64,000 nucleotides of DNA from Mucilaginibacter paludis DSM 18603 (lineage in GTDB: Bacteria > Bacteroidota > Bacteroidia > Sphingobacteriales > Sphingobacteriaceae), in contig NZ_CM001403.1 in assembly GCF_000166195.2 (NCBI RefSeq), positions 3,738,432 to 3,802,431 of the forward strand. Direction: 5' to 3'. Positions within the stretch are counted from its first letter, which is position 1. Each line of letters opens with the position of its first letter. The position numbers were made by a program, and so were the translations under genes. Below are positions 1-6,896 of this stretch, one piece after another. The notes under the pieces were generated by a model, which worked only from the letters and a program-made list of their open reading frames with translations, made no database searches and was not told the origin of the DNA.

Positions 1-341
1 CTTTTTGATTTGATACGAGCAGCCTTACCTGTTAATTCGCGCAGGTAGTATAATTTAGCACGACGTACTTTACCCTGGCTGTTCAACTCTATTTTATCAA
101 TGTTTGGGGAGTTGATCGGGAAGATACGCTCAACACCAATGCCGTTAGATACTTTACGTACGGTAAAAGTTTCTGTATTGCCATTGCTGTTACGTTGGAT
201 AACAACACCTTGGTAAACCTGGATACGTTCCTTGTTACCTTCTCTGATTTTATAGTGAACACTAATGGTATCTCCTGATTTGAAAGTTGGATATACCTTT
301 TTTTCTATTGATTGTTCTTCAACAAATTTTACTAAATCCAT
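1..341 (-). CDS. rplS: 50S ribosomal protein L19 (bL19), 3' end outside the window
   Basis: Structural protein of the large ribosomal subunit at the 30S-50S interface. Reading from the ATG at 341, 113 residues are visible and the gene leaves the window on the left, so only the C-terminal tail is missing. The beta-barrel core with SGDTISVHYKI (residues 22-32) and the basic stretch KVRRAKLYYLRE (91-102) are diagnostic of L19. It lies 160 bases downstream of trmD, the usual rpsP-rimM-trmD-rplS order. A perfect hairpin sits just upstream of its start and may be part of its leader. Identification is secure. Confidence 0.96.
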   Translation of the reverse strand, partial: MDLVKFVEEQSIEKKVYPTFKSGDTISVHYKIREGNKERIQVYQGVVIQRNSNGNTETFTVRKVSNGIGVERIFPINSPNIDKIELNSQGKVRRAKLYYLRELTGKAARIKSK

Positions 342-360
342 GATTTTTAGCTCTTAAAGT

Positions 361-383
361 CGATTTTTAACCCGTAAAAATCG
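361..383 (-). promoter_or_regulatory. Perfect hairpin in the rplS leader
   Basis: A 9-base arm CGATTTTTA (361-369) and its exact complement (375-383) flank a 5-base loop. On the minus strand it ends 20 bases before the rplS start codon and lies about 120 bases after the trmD stop. It could be a leader structure controlling L19 translation (autoregulatory L19 leaders are known in low-GC Gram-positives) or a weak attenuator between trmD and rplS. No U-tract follows on the minus strand, so a plain terminator is less likely. Confidence 0.4.
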
Positions 384-501
384 GAATGCAAGTATAGGGA
401 TATTTTTTTGTTTAAAAAAGCCTAATTTAAAATTTTCCACATTTGTAATTTATTAACAATATGCGGGCACTATTATAAGTTGAAAAGTTGGTTTTGATAT
501 C

Positions 502-1176
502 TTATTTTAAAAGATCGGGCCGCCTTTGCCTGGTACGCTCAAGGGCCTGTTCAAAGCGCCATTTTTCTACCTCTGGCGTATTGCCGCTTAACAGTATATC
601 AGGTACTTTATGGCCGTTCCAGTCTGCGGGGCGGGTGTATACCGGCGCATCGAGCATGTCATCCTGGAAAGAATCTGATAGGGCCGATGTTTCGTCACTT
701 AACACACCAGGTATCAGCCGCACAATCGCATCAACCAAAACGGCTGCAGGCAGTTCACCTCCGGATAATACATAATCACCGATGGATATTTCTCTGGTAA
801 CAAAAATATCGCGGATACGCTGATCAATACCTTTATAGTGGCCGCAAAGAATAATTACGTTGGTTTGGATAGATAGCTGGTTGGCAATTTTCTGGTTAAA
901 TGTTTCACCATCCGGCGACATAAATATTACCTCATCGTAGTCACGTTCGGTCTTAAGTGCTGTAATACACTTGGCAAATGGTTCAATAGTCATTACCATA
1001 CCGCTGCCGCCGCCGTAGGGATAATCGTCAACACTTTTTTGTTTCTGGCTCGAATAGTCGCGCAGATTATGTACGTGTATTTCGGCAATTCCCTTTTTCT
1101 GCGCACGTTGTAAAATTGAGTGGGCAAAGGGGCTCTCTAATAAACCGGGTAAAACAGTGATAATATCAAAACGCAT
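502..1176 (-). CDS. trmD: tRNA (guanine-N1)-methyltransferase TrmD
   Basis: Methylates G37 next to the anticodon in a subset of tRNAs, using S-adenosylmethionine, which prevents +1 frameshifting. The 224-residue protein has the family length and its trefoil-knot SAM motifs: ILCGHYKGIDQRIRD in the middle, then EISIGDYVLSGGE. The C-terminal domain carries KVPDILLSGN and ends with WRFEQALERTRQRRPDLL, the usual TrmD C-terminus. I start at the ATG at 1176 (MRFDIITVLP), the family's normal N-terminus; an in-frame ATG at 1182 would add two residues. It is separated from rimM by the small HTH/membrane pair, so the classical operon is interrupted here. Confidence 0.96.
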   Translation of the reverse strand: MRFDIITVLPGLLESPFAHSILQRAQKKGIAEIHVHNLRDYSSQKQKSVDDYPYGGGSGMVMTIEPFAKCITALKTERDYDEVIFMSPDGETFNQKIANQLSIQTNVIILCGHYKGIDQRIRDIFVTREISIGDYVLSGGELPAAVLVDAIVRLIPGVLSDETSALSDSFQDDMLDAPVYTRPADWNGHKVPDILLSGNTPEVEKWRFEQALERTRQRRPDLLK

Positions 1177-1246
1177 GTACAAAGATAACTTTTTAAAGGT
1201 GTTAAGAGATGAATGGCGAATAGAGCGCTTATGGTAAGTAGATAAG

Positions 1247-1447
1247 CTAATCGGTATCTTCTAATATAAAAATATCCTCCACAGGTTTTCCAAACACACG
1301 GGCAATTTTAAGCGCCAGTACGGTAGAAGGTACGTATTTATTGCTTTCAATAGTGTTGATGGTTTGTCGCGAAACACCTATTAAATCGGCTAATTCAGCC
1401 TGGGTTATATTTTTAATGGCGCGTTCAATACGAAGTGAATTTTTCAT
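1247..1447 (-). CDS. Small Xre/Cro-type HTH repressor
   Basis: A 66-residue DNA-binding protein that is essentially one helix-turn-helix domain: QAELADLIGVSRQTINTIESNKYVPS (residues 17-42) is a textbook Xre helix-turn-helix, followed by ALKIARVFGKPVEDIF, the usual C-terminal helix of the YgzD/AbrB-neighbour type of mini-repressors. Its ATG overlaps the stop of the upstream membrane-protein gene (ATGA), so the two are translationally coupled. The twin dyad upstream of the pair (1898-1942) overlaps the promoter and is the obvious operator, so I infer autorepression. Partner function is unknown. Confidence 0.88.
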   Translation of the reverse strand: MKNSLRIERAIKNITQAELADLIGVSRQTINTIESNKYVPSTVLALKIARVFGKPVEDIFILEDTD

Positions 1448-1896
1448 AAACCACCTTCCACTCTAAATAAGCGATTATTCATCATCACTTTCAATCTGAA
1501 ACGCAAAATAAAGAACAGCAGGGGTGTAAACATATTATATACCATTACCGAAAAGAAACTAAATCCATTGATACAAACCACGCAGATTATTAAAATAATA
1601 TAGTTGAGGTAAATAGCCCACTGCAAGGAGTCTAACCGCAGTTGTGCAATCAGTTCATCTTCAATTTTTTCTTTACTAAAGCCGATTAACAGTAAGCCTG
1701 TAATTATAGTTAATAAGGTGATATCATTATTACATGTTTCATAGTTGATGTTTCGGCCTAAACGGATCTGCTCAACCGTCCATTCGGTAATTATATTCGA
1801 GTAAATATTGCCTGCGATAGCCAGTAATAGCCCGATGACTAATAAACAATAACCAAATCGTCTGTACTGGTTTGGAAATAAAAATTGTGTTTGCAT
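1444..1896 (-). CDS. Four-helix membrane protein paired with HTH repressor
   Basis: About 150 residues with hydrophobic segments at roughly 17-34 (CLLVIGLLLAIAG), 62-74 (LLTIITGLLLIGF), 99-113 (YLNYIILIICVVC) and 117-133. A charged loop (KEKIEDELIAQLRLDSLQWA) sits between the second and third helices. No catalytic motif is visible. I choose the ATG at 1896: an upstream ATG at 1920 would place the start inside the -7 promoter element, upstream of any transcript. The gene is followed with a 4-base overlap by the HTH gene. HTH plus small-membrane-protein pairs of this kind are frequent in Bacteroidetes and Firmicutes; the function of this one is not known to me. Confidence 0.75.
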   Translation of the reverse strand: MQTQFLFPNQYRRFGYCLLVIGLLLAIAGNIYSNIITEWTVEQIRLGRNINYETCNNDITLLTIITGLLLIGFSKEKIEDELIAQLRLDSLQWAIYLNYIILIICVVCINGFSFFSVMVYNMFTPLLFFILRFRLKVMMNNRLFRVEGGL

Positions 1897-1897
1897 G

Positions 1898-1942
1898 ATA
1901 AGTAAAATTTGTTTTACCAAATGTAAAACAAATTTTACTTAT
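1898..1942. promoter_or_regulatory. Twin dyad operator upstream of the HTH/membrane-protein operon
   Basis: Two perfect 20-base inverted arms (1898-1917 and 1923-1942) separated by CAAAT. Each arm itself contains a dyad GTAAAA-N4-TTTTAC (1902-1917 and 1923-1938). The centres of the two dyads are 21 bases apart, two helical turns, so two repressor dimers would bind the same face of the DNA. The sites cover the predicted -7 element and the start region of the minus-strand operon. Binding by the HTH protein encoded at 1247-1447 is inferred. Confidence 0.75.
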
Positions 1943-1947
1943 GTCAA
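1918..1947 (-). promoter_or_regulatory. Bacteroidetes-type promoter of the HTH/membrane operon
   Basis: On the minus strand a -33 TTG (complement of 1945-1947), a 19-base spacer and a -7 element TACATTTG (complement of 1918-1925) match the Bacteroidetes consensus TTG-N19-TAnnTTTG exactly. Transcription would start near 1912, giving a very short leader before the ATG at 1896. The element is embedded in the twin operator. Confidence 0.7.
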
Positions 1948-1965
1948 GTATTTTTGACAAATTAA

Positions 1966-2490
1966 TTAATCAAGATAAATATCCAATAAGCCTTCCGGCA
2001 GATCTACGTAAACAATTTCCTTTACAATATCTATCCCTGTAATAATGCCTTCGCTTAATGGGAACAGTACTTCGCGGTCTTTATAAACAACGGTGGCAAT
2101 CAATTGCTGAGGGAGCTCTTGTATCTCAATAATTTCGCCTAATTCACCCTCATCCTCGTCAATAGCTGTAAAACCCATCAGGTCTCTCAGTCCAAAATCA
2201 CTCTCATCCTTTTTTGGCTTAAGCTTATTGGGCAGGTAAATATCTTTTTTTGCCAATGGCGATGCCTTATCGATATGATCAATATCTTCGAGGTAAATAA
2301 AAGCAATGTTTTTTTGAGGCATCTTAAACGATTCCACAAAATAGGGTATAAGCCTGCCTGCCGATTCGATAAACAAAGCATCAAAGTTCAGCTTTTCGGG
2401 CACATCAAAATCAATAAAAGCCTGCAACTCACCCTTTAGTCCGCGGGTTTTAGTAACGGTGCCTATGCGGAAGCATTCTTCTATCTTCAT
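1966..2490 (-). CDS. rimM: Ribosome maturation factor RimM
   Basis: Assists maturation of the 16S rRNA 3' domain by binding S19 in the 30S head. The 174-residue protein has the N-terminal RimM beta-barrel (FRIGTVTKTRGLKGELQAF, residues 6-24; the GLKGE signature is visible) and a C-terminal PRC-barrel domain with LRDLMGFTAIDEDEGELGEI and VLFPLSEGIITGIDIVKEIVYV. It starts about 80 bases after rpsP, the usual order, and reads towards the HTH/membrane pair and trmD. Length and motif order are normal for the family. Confidence 0.95.
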   Translation of the reverse strand: MKIEECFRIGTVTKTRGLKGELQAFIDFDVPEKLNFDALFIESAGRLIPYFVESFKMPQKNIAFIYLEDIDHIDKASPLAKKDIYLPNKLKPKKDESDFGLRDLMGFTAIDEDEGELGEIIEIQELPQQLIATVVYKDREVLFPLSEGIITGIDIVKEIVYVDLPEGLLDIYLD

Positions 2491-2568
2491 TTATATTTTG
2501 GCTTTAAAAAAGTATAGCGAAGAGATCTGACCGATTCTTCGCTATAATATGGGTAATAAAACAATAAT

Positions 2569-3087
2569 TTATTCTGCGCCTTCTTCAGTTGCTTCTTCTG
2601 TAGCAGGAGCTTCTTCTTCAACAGCAGGAGGTGCGTTTTTAGCAGCGATAGCTGCAGCTTTATCTTCTTTCTTTTTGGCTTCAGCAATTAAAGCGGCTTT
2701 TTTAGCTTCTTCTTTAGCTGTAGTTAACGAAGATTTTTTACCAGTGATTTTACCATCCTTTTGATCAAGCCATGCAGCAAATTTTTCTTCAGCTTGCTCT
2801 TCGGTTAAGGCGCCTTTAGCGATACCACCTTGTAAGTGTTTTTTGTATAAAACACCTTTGTATGATAAAATTGCACGGCAGGTATCTGTTGGCTGAGCGC
2901 CAGTGTTTACCCATTGCAGAGTTTTATCAAAATTAATGTCAATAGTTGCCGGGTTTGTGTTAGGATTATAAGATCCTAAACGCTCGATGAAACGACCGTC
3001 TCTTGGAGCACGGGAATCCGCCACCACGATATAATAAAAAGGTTTTCCTTTTTTACCGTGTCTTTGCAGTCTGATTTTAGTTGCCAT
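2569..3087 (-). CDS. rpsP: 30S ribosomal protein S16 with a long Ala/Glu/Lys tail
   Basis: Small-subunit assembly protein. The N-terminal ~80 residues are canonical S16: MATKIRLQRHGKKGKPFYYI, then VVADSRAPRDGRFIERLGSYNP. Residues from about 95 to 172 form an extension absent from short S16 proteins: a Lys-rich helix-like part (KEEAKKAALIAEAKKKEDKA) ending in an acidic, Ala/Glu-rich tail. Such tails are common in Bacteroidetes S16, so this is not damage. It is the first gene of the rpsP-rimM block and has a candidate promoter at 3141-3171. Confidence 0.96.
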   Translation of the reverse strand: MATKIRLQRHGKKGKPFYYIVVADSRAPRDGRFIERLGSYNPNTNPATIDINFDKTLQWVNTGAQPTDTCRAILSYKGVLYKKHLQGGIAKGALTEEQAEEKFAAWLDQKDGKITGKKSSLTTAKEEAKKAALIAEAKKKEDKAAAIAAKNAPPAVEEEAPATEEATEEGAE

Positions 3088-3140
3088 TTTTAATTTTTTA
3101 TGTATTCAACATATTTCCCGGAGTTCTATCTGCGGGGCTG

Positions 3141-3171
3141 CAAAGTTAATAAAATACTTTTAATAAAAAAC
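3141..3171 (-). promoter_or_regulatory. Candidate promoter of rpsP
   Basis: On the minus strand TAACTTTG (complement of 3141-3148) matches the -7 element TAnnTTTG. Nineteen bases upstream is GTTT, only a partial match to the -33 TTTG. It lies about 50 bases before the rpsP start, leaving a GC-rich leader in an otherwise AT-rich gap. The -7 match is good, the -33 weak. Confidence 0.35.
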
Positions 3172-3256
3172 ATCTTTTTAAAAGCTTGTTTTATAGGCAG
3201 ATATTTTATTGTATGACCATAATTAGGTACTTTTGAAATAAGTATACCTCTCACTA

Positions 3257-4039
3257 ATGCTTAAAAAACTACTGTCGGCTATAAACGATTGTGCCTGGGC
3301 ATATAACCAGAACGCGCAAAAGTATGTTTTCATCAGCCCTAATATCCAATCGAATTTAGGAATTACAGCAGAGGCACTTAGCGCGGATAAAGAGCTTTGG
3401 CAAAATATGATTTTGGCCGACGACCGCCGTTTAATAAGCGAGGCAGAACCCGATCTTGATGAATGGGCGCAGATATATTACCGTGTTAGTACGAATGATG
3501 AGATTAAATGGATATTTGAAAAACGCACCCGCTTTTTAGATACCGACACTAACGATGAGATCGTATTATCGGTAATTAAGGATGTTACCGACCAGAACAC
3601 CGTAAATTATAATTTAAACAATTCCCTTGGCGATTTTCGGATATTATTTGATGGCAGCCATAACCCGATGTGGATTTATGAGATGCCGTCGTTACGAATT
3701 ATAAAAGTAAATAAGGCGGCAACCGAGCATTATGGCTACAGTAACGAGGAGTTTCTAACCATGACCATCAGGGACGTGCGGCCCAAATTCGATCTGGCGG
3801 CATTTAATGAATATCTATTTCGGAAAGGGATTACCAGGGGAACCATGCATGGGTACAATACCGGTGGCATCTGGAGGCATCAAAATAAGGCCGGAGAGAT
3901 CATTTACGCCGAAATAACCGGTTACGAATTTAAATACAATAACACCTCTTGCCGTATTATTGTTGCTACCGACGTTACCGCACAAGTAAAATACCAGCAA
4001 GAGATGGAAAACCGAGATGCTCTGGGCAAAAATTTATAA
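3257..4039 (+). CDS. Two-PAS-domain sensory protein without output domain
   Basis: A 260-residue soluble protein. The first PAS domain is at about residues 5-115 (YVFISPNIQSNLGIT near its start, IVLSVIKDVTDQ at its end) and the second at about 125-245 (WIYEMPSLRIIKVNKAA, HYGYSNEEFLTMTIRDV, closing with IIVATDVTAQVKYQ). In relatives, tandem PAS modules like this precede a histidine kinase or sigma-interaction domain; here the protein stops about 15 residues after the second PAS, inside the start of a linker helix. It converges on pfkA with a 6-base overlap of stop codons. Ligand and partner unknown; it could be a truncated kinase or a stand-alone sensor acting by protein contact. Confidence 0.8.
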   Translation: MLKKLLSAINDCAWAYNQNAQKYVFISPNIQSNLGITAEALSADKELWQNMILADDRRLISEAEPDLDEWAQIYYRVSTNDEIKWIFEKRTRFLDTDTNDEIVLSVIKDVTDQNTVNYNLNNSLGDFRILFDGSHNPMWIYEMPSLRIIKVNKAATEHYGYSNEEFLTMTIRDVRPKFDLAAFNEYLFRKGITRGTMHGYNTGGIWRHQNKAGEIIYAEITGYEFKYNNTSCRIIVATDVTAQVKYQQEMENRDALGKNL

Positions 4040-5011
4040 CGAAAGTATCTCTACTATCTTTAATAAATTGGGATTGATATCACTATGATGCTTAATGGCA
4101 TGGTCAAATGGTGTATAAGCAATTTCGTTATTCACCACACCTATCAACTCATTGCGATGCCCTGCTAATAAGGCTTCCACCGATGCTACCCCTACGCGGC
4201 TTGCCAAAACCCTATCCATGCAACTTGGGCGGCCGCCTCGCTGGATATGACCCAATATCGATATCCGGGTATCGTAGTTAGGATATTTCTCTCTCACCTG
4301 CCGGGCAATTTCAAACGCACCACCTGCTTCCTCTGCTTCGGCTACAATTACAATTTTCGATGATTTATCTTTTCGGCCACGTTCAAGCCTGTCAAACAAG
4401 GCGTTTTCGTTGGTTTTGGTTTCGGGAATTAAAATGGCTTCGGCTCCGGCGGCTATGCCTGTACGCAGGGCAATCAGGCCCGAGTCGCGGCCCATTACTT
4501 CAACTATAAATAGCCTGTCGTGTGATTCTGCCGTATCCCTGATCTTGTCAACCGCGTCAATTACCGTATTGATCGCAGTGTCGTAGCCAATAGTAAAGTC
4601 AGTTCCCTGTAAATCATTATCAATGGTGCCGGGTAAACCAACAATCGGGATATCAAACTCCTCGCCGAAAATACGCGCGCCTGTAAATGTACCGTCGCCG
4701 CCTATGCCTACCAGTGCATCTACACCGTTTTTCTTTAACTGATTGTATGCTATCTGCCGTCCTTCGGGAGTTCTGAACTCATCACTGCGGGCGGTTTTCA
4801 AAATTGTACCCCCACGCTGTATAATGTTTGACACAGACTTACGATCCATCGGGATCATTTCGCCCTTAATCATGCCTTCGTACCCGCGGCGTATGCCGGT
4901 TACTTCAAGGTCATAGTATAATGCGGTACGTACAACTGCCCTTATGGCAGCATTCATACCCGGTGCATCCCCTCCGGAAGTAAAAACACCTATGTTTTTA
5001 ATTTGAGCCAT
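4034..5011 (-). CDS. pfkA: ATP-dependent 6-phosphofructokinase
   Basis: Phosphorylates fructose 6-phosphate to fructose 1,6-bisphosphate, the committed step of glycolysis. The 325-residue protein has the family length: ATP-binding SGGDAPGMNAAIRAVVR (residues 12-28), GIGGDGTFTGA, the catalytic loop PGTIDNDLQGTDFTIGYDTA, substrate-binding MGRDSGLIALR, and LGHIQRGGRPSCMDRV near the C-terminus. The GGDGT glycine following the ATP loop indicates an ATP rather than a pyrophosphate enzyme. Starts at the ATG at 5011; no partner genes are co-oriented nearby. Confidence 0.96.
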   Translation of the reverse strand: MAQIKNIGVFTSGGDAPGMNAAIRAVVRTALYYDLEVTGIRRGYEGMIKGEMIPMDRKSVSNIIQRGGTILKTARSDEFRTPEGRQIAYNQLKKNGVDALVGIGGDGTFTGARIFGEEFDIPIVGLPGTIDNDLQGTDFTIGYDTAINTVIDAVDKIRDTAESHDRLFIVEVMGRDSGLIALRTGIAAGAEAILIPETKTNENALFDRLERGRKDKSSKIVIVAEAEEAGGAFEIARQVREKYPNYDTRISILGHIQRGGRPSCMDRVLASRVGVASVEALLAGHRNELIGVVNNEIAYTPFDHAIKHHSDINPNLLKIVEILSL

Positions 5012-5585
5012 TGTTTTTTTGATATTCGGCTTTCCCGGCCTCTAAAAATTTAACATTGTTTACAGGTTCGTCATTCACGCTTTGGGGGCGGTAATCATAC
5101 TTACCTTTTACTATTAACAAGCACATACTCGGGCTTTAAATTCGAGTTAAATTCAGATGCCTGGAACTCGCTCCATTTTGCGCCCAAAGTTGTAATTTTT
5201 TTACCAGTATATGAAGATATAAATTGTTCATTTTTTTAACGGCTCATTTTATCATCAAGGCATAACAAAGCAGCACCAAATTATTTTTTTAGAAGTTTTT
5301 AAATTGGGGCTCGCACTTGGGCAGGCTTGTAGGCACTGTGGGGTTCAGGTCGTGTATTCCGGTTTGCCGTACACTTTGCCTTTGCATCCCCTTATGCATT
5401 GGTTGCTTTAGATGAATTTTTTCAAAATGCCTAATATCATTTTCAACGTTTTTTAAAGCCTGGAAGCCGGGGTGGTGCTATTGCTTTCCAGGTAACGTTG
5501 GTGCTTCTATTGTAGAAAACGTAATAATTTTTCTACGGGCAGCTATTGTTCACGTTTGTGGGATAACTGTCATGTAAGTTAAAGG
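5012..5585. other. Long intergenic region between pfkA and birA
   Basis: About 570 bases with no convincing gene. The half next to birA contains two hairpins: a 9-10 base stem at 5459-5492 with one bulged base, and an 8-base stem GTAGAAAA/TTTTCTAC at 5512-5519 and 5529-5536. Neither is followed by a U-tract on either strand. A short open frame (about 55 codons, minus strand, roughly 5300-5480) has no clear start or family. A small RNA cannot be excluded. Confidence 0.4.
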
Positions 5586-6356
5586 CTATTTATTTAAAAA
5601 TTCTATTTCTTTAAAATCGTAATGCTTTAAAGTGCCATCTACACTTATACATAACTGCCCGTTGGCATCAACCGTTTTAATTGTACCGTCAAAACGGATT
5701 CCATTGGCTTTAAACGATTTTAGCTCATCAAGCCAGTATAACTTTTGCAGATAGTATGTTTTTAATTGTTCAAAGTTTTGTGCCCGCAAACTTAAATAGG
5801 CTGCTTCTATACTTCCACAGATTTCTGCTAATAAAGCTTTTAAATCATAGTCACGTTGTAAAATATGTCTAATGGAAGTAGCATTCGATACGTCTGGGTG
5901 AAAGCTATCCTGGTTAACGTTTAATCCAATACCTATTATAGCATTTTTTATCTGGCCGCCCTGAACCATGTTTTCAATTAAAACACCGCCCAGTTTATAA
6001 TCGCCATAATAAATATCATTGGGCCATTTTATCCTGGCTGTAGGGCCCAAAACTTTTTCCAGAACTTTAATAATACCAACACTTACCGCTACGTTTAAAT
6101 TGAACTGTTGATTGAGGGGTAAAAAAGAGGGCTTAAGTAATATACTAAAAGTTAGGTTTTTTCCGGGTTCGCTGTGCCAGCGGTTTTGTTGCTGCCCGCG
6201 ACCGGCGTATTGGCTTTCTGCCATAATGACCGTACCTTCAGTTAATGGCGTGGAATTTGCCAATGCTTGTTTAAGGAAATTGTTAGTTGAATCAACTTCG
6301 GTTAAAGTGATCAAATTTTGTCCAACAAATAATCCTGAAAATGTGTTATTTTGCAA
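5586..6356 (-). CDS. birA: Biotin--[acetyl-CoA-carboxylase] ligase
   Basis: Attaches biotin to the carrier protein of biotin-dependent carboxylases via biotinyl-AMP. The catalytic domain is clear: LTEVDSTNNFLK near the N-terminus, AESQYAGRGQQQNRWHSEPG (biotin/ATP loop), IKWPNDIYYGDYKLGGVLIE, and GIGLNVNQD. There is no N-terminal DNA-binding domain, so it is monofunctional and not a biotin repressor. The open frame reaches an ATG at 6419, but that would overlap the divergent rsfS start and add 21 residues not seen in relatives. I prefer the TTG at 6356, giving an N-terminus MQNNTFSGLF as in related proteins; this start is a judgement. Confidence 0.9.
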   Translation of the reverse strand: MQNNTFSGLFVGQNLITLTEVDSTNNFLKQALANSTPLTEGTVIMAESQYAGRGQQQNRWHSEPGKNLTFSILLKPSFLPLNQQFNLNVAVSVGIIKVLEKVLGPTARIKWPNDIYYGDYKLGGVLIENMVQGGQIKNAIIGIGLNVNQDSFHPDVSNATSIRHILQRDYDLKALLAEICGSIEAAYLSLRAQNFEQLKTYYLQKLYWLDELKSFKANGIRFDGTIKTVDANGQLCISVDGTLKHYDFKEIEFLNK

Positions 6357-6400
6357 AGTCAAATTAATATTAATTAATAGTCCAAAACTAAATCTTTTTG

Positions 6401-6775
6401 ATGGTAAAAAGTAAAGCAATTAACGAATCGTCCTACATTTCTGAACTGGCTGTACATGGAATACAGGAAAAAAAAGGTAATGAAATCATCAGGTTAGATC
6501 TTAGGAACATACACAGTTCGGTAGCCGATTATTTTGTGATATGCCATGCGGACTCTACCACACAGGTTAAAGCGATTGCAAATAGTGTTGAAGAAGAGAT
6601 TTATAAAGCAACCAAGCAAGAACCCAGGCACAAAGAAGGATTGGAACATGCAGAATGGATACTGCTGGATTATTTTGATGTCGTAATCCACATCTTTAGA
6701 ACAGATAAGCGCGAATATTATGGTGTGGAAGATTTGTGGGGAGATGCCGAGATTAAATATTATAAAAGCGCTTAA
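6401..6775 (+). CDS. rsfS: Ribosome silencing factor RsfS (Iojap)
   Basis: Binds L14 on the large subunit and blocks subunit joining when nutrients are short. The 124-residue protein carries the Iojap fold motifs: DLRNIHSSVADYFVICHADSTTQVKAIA, then RHKEGLEHAEWILLDYFDVVIHIF, and the C-terminal REYYGVEDLWGDAEI. I take the ATG at 6401; another ATG directly before it (6398) is possible. It reads towards ftsH, its usual neighbour in Bacteroidetes, with a gap of about 120 bases. Confidence 0.95.
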   Translation: MVKSKAINESSYISELAVHGIQEKKGNEIIRLDLRNIHSSVADYFVICHADSTTQVKAIANSVEEEIYKATKQEPRHKEGLEHAEWILLDYFDVVIHIFRTDKREYYGVEDLWGDAEIKYYKSA

Positions 6776-6896
6776 CAAAATAACGGTTTCAGTATAAATA
6801 ACATAACACATAACATGTGCTTCTATAGGTGAAACTATTGTGGCTTAAAAACAAATCGTGCCCACGATAGCTTCATTACAGTTAAAAACAACTCTA

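Noticed and set aside
3172..3256. TACTTTTG as the promoter of the PAS gene
   Set aside because: The -7 element fits but TTG lies only 16 bases away; spacing does not match the consensus.
5459..5492. Hairpin as a terminator of birA
   Set aside because: About 95 bases past the stop and no U-tract follows on the minus strand.
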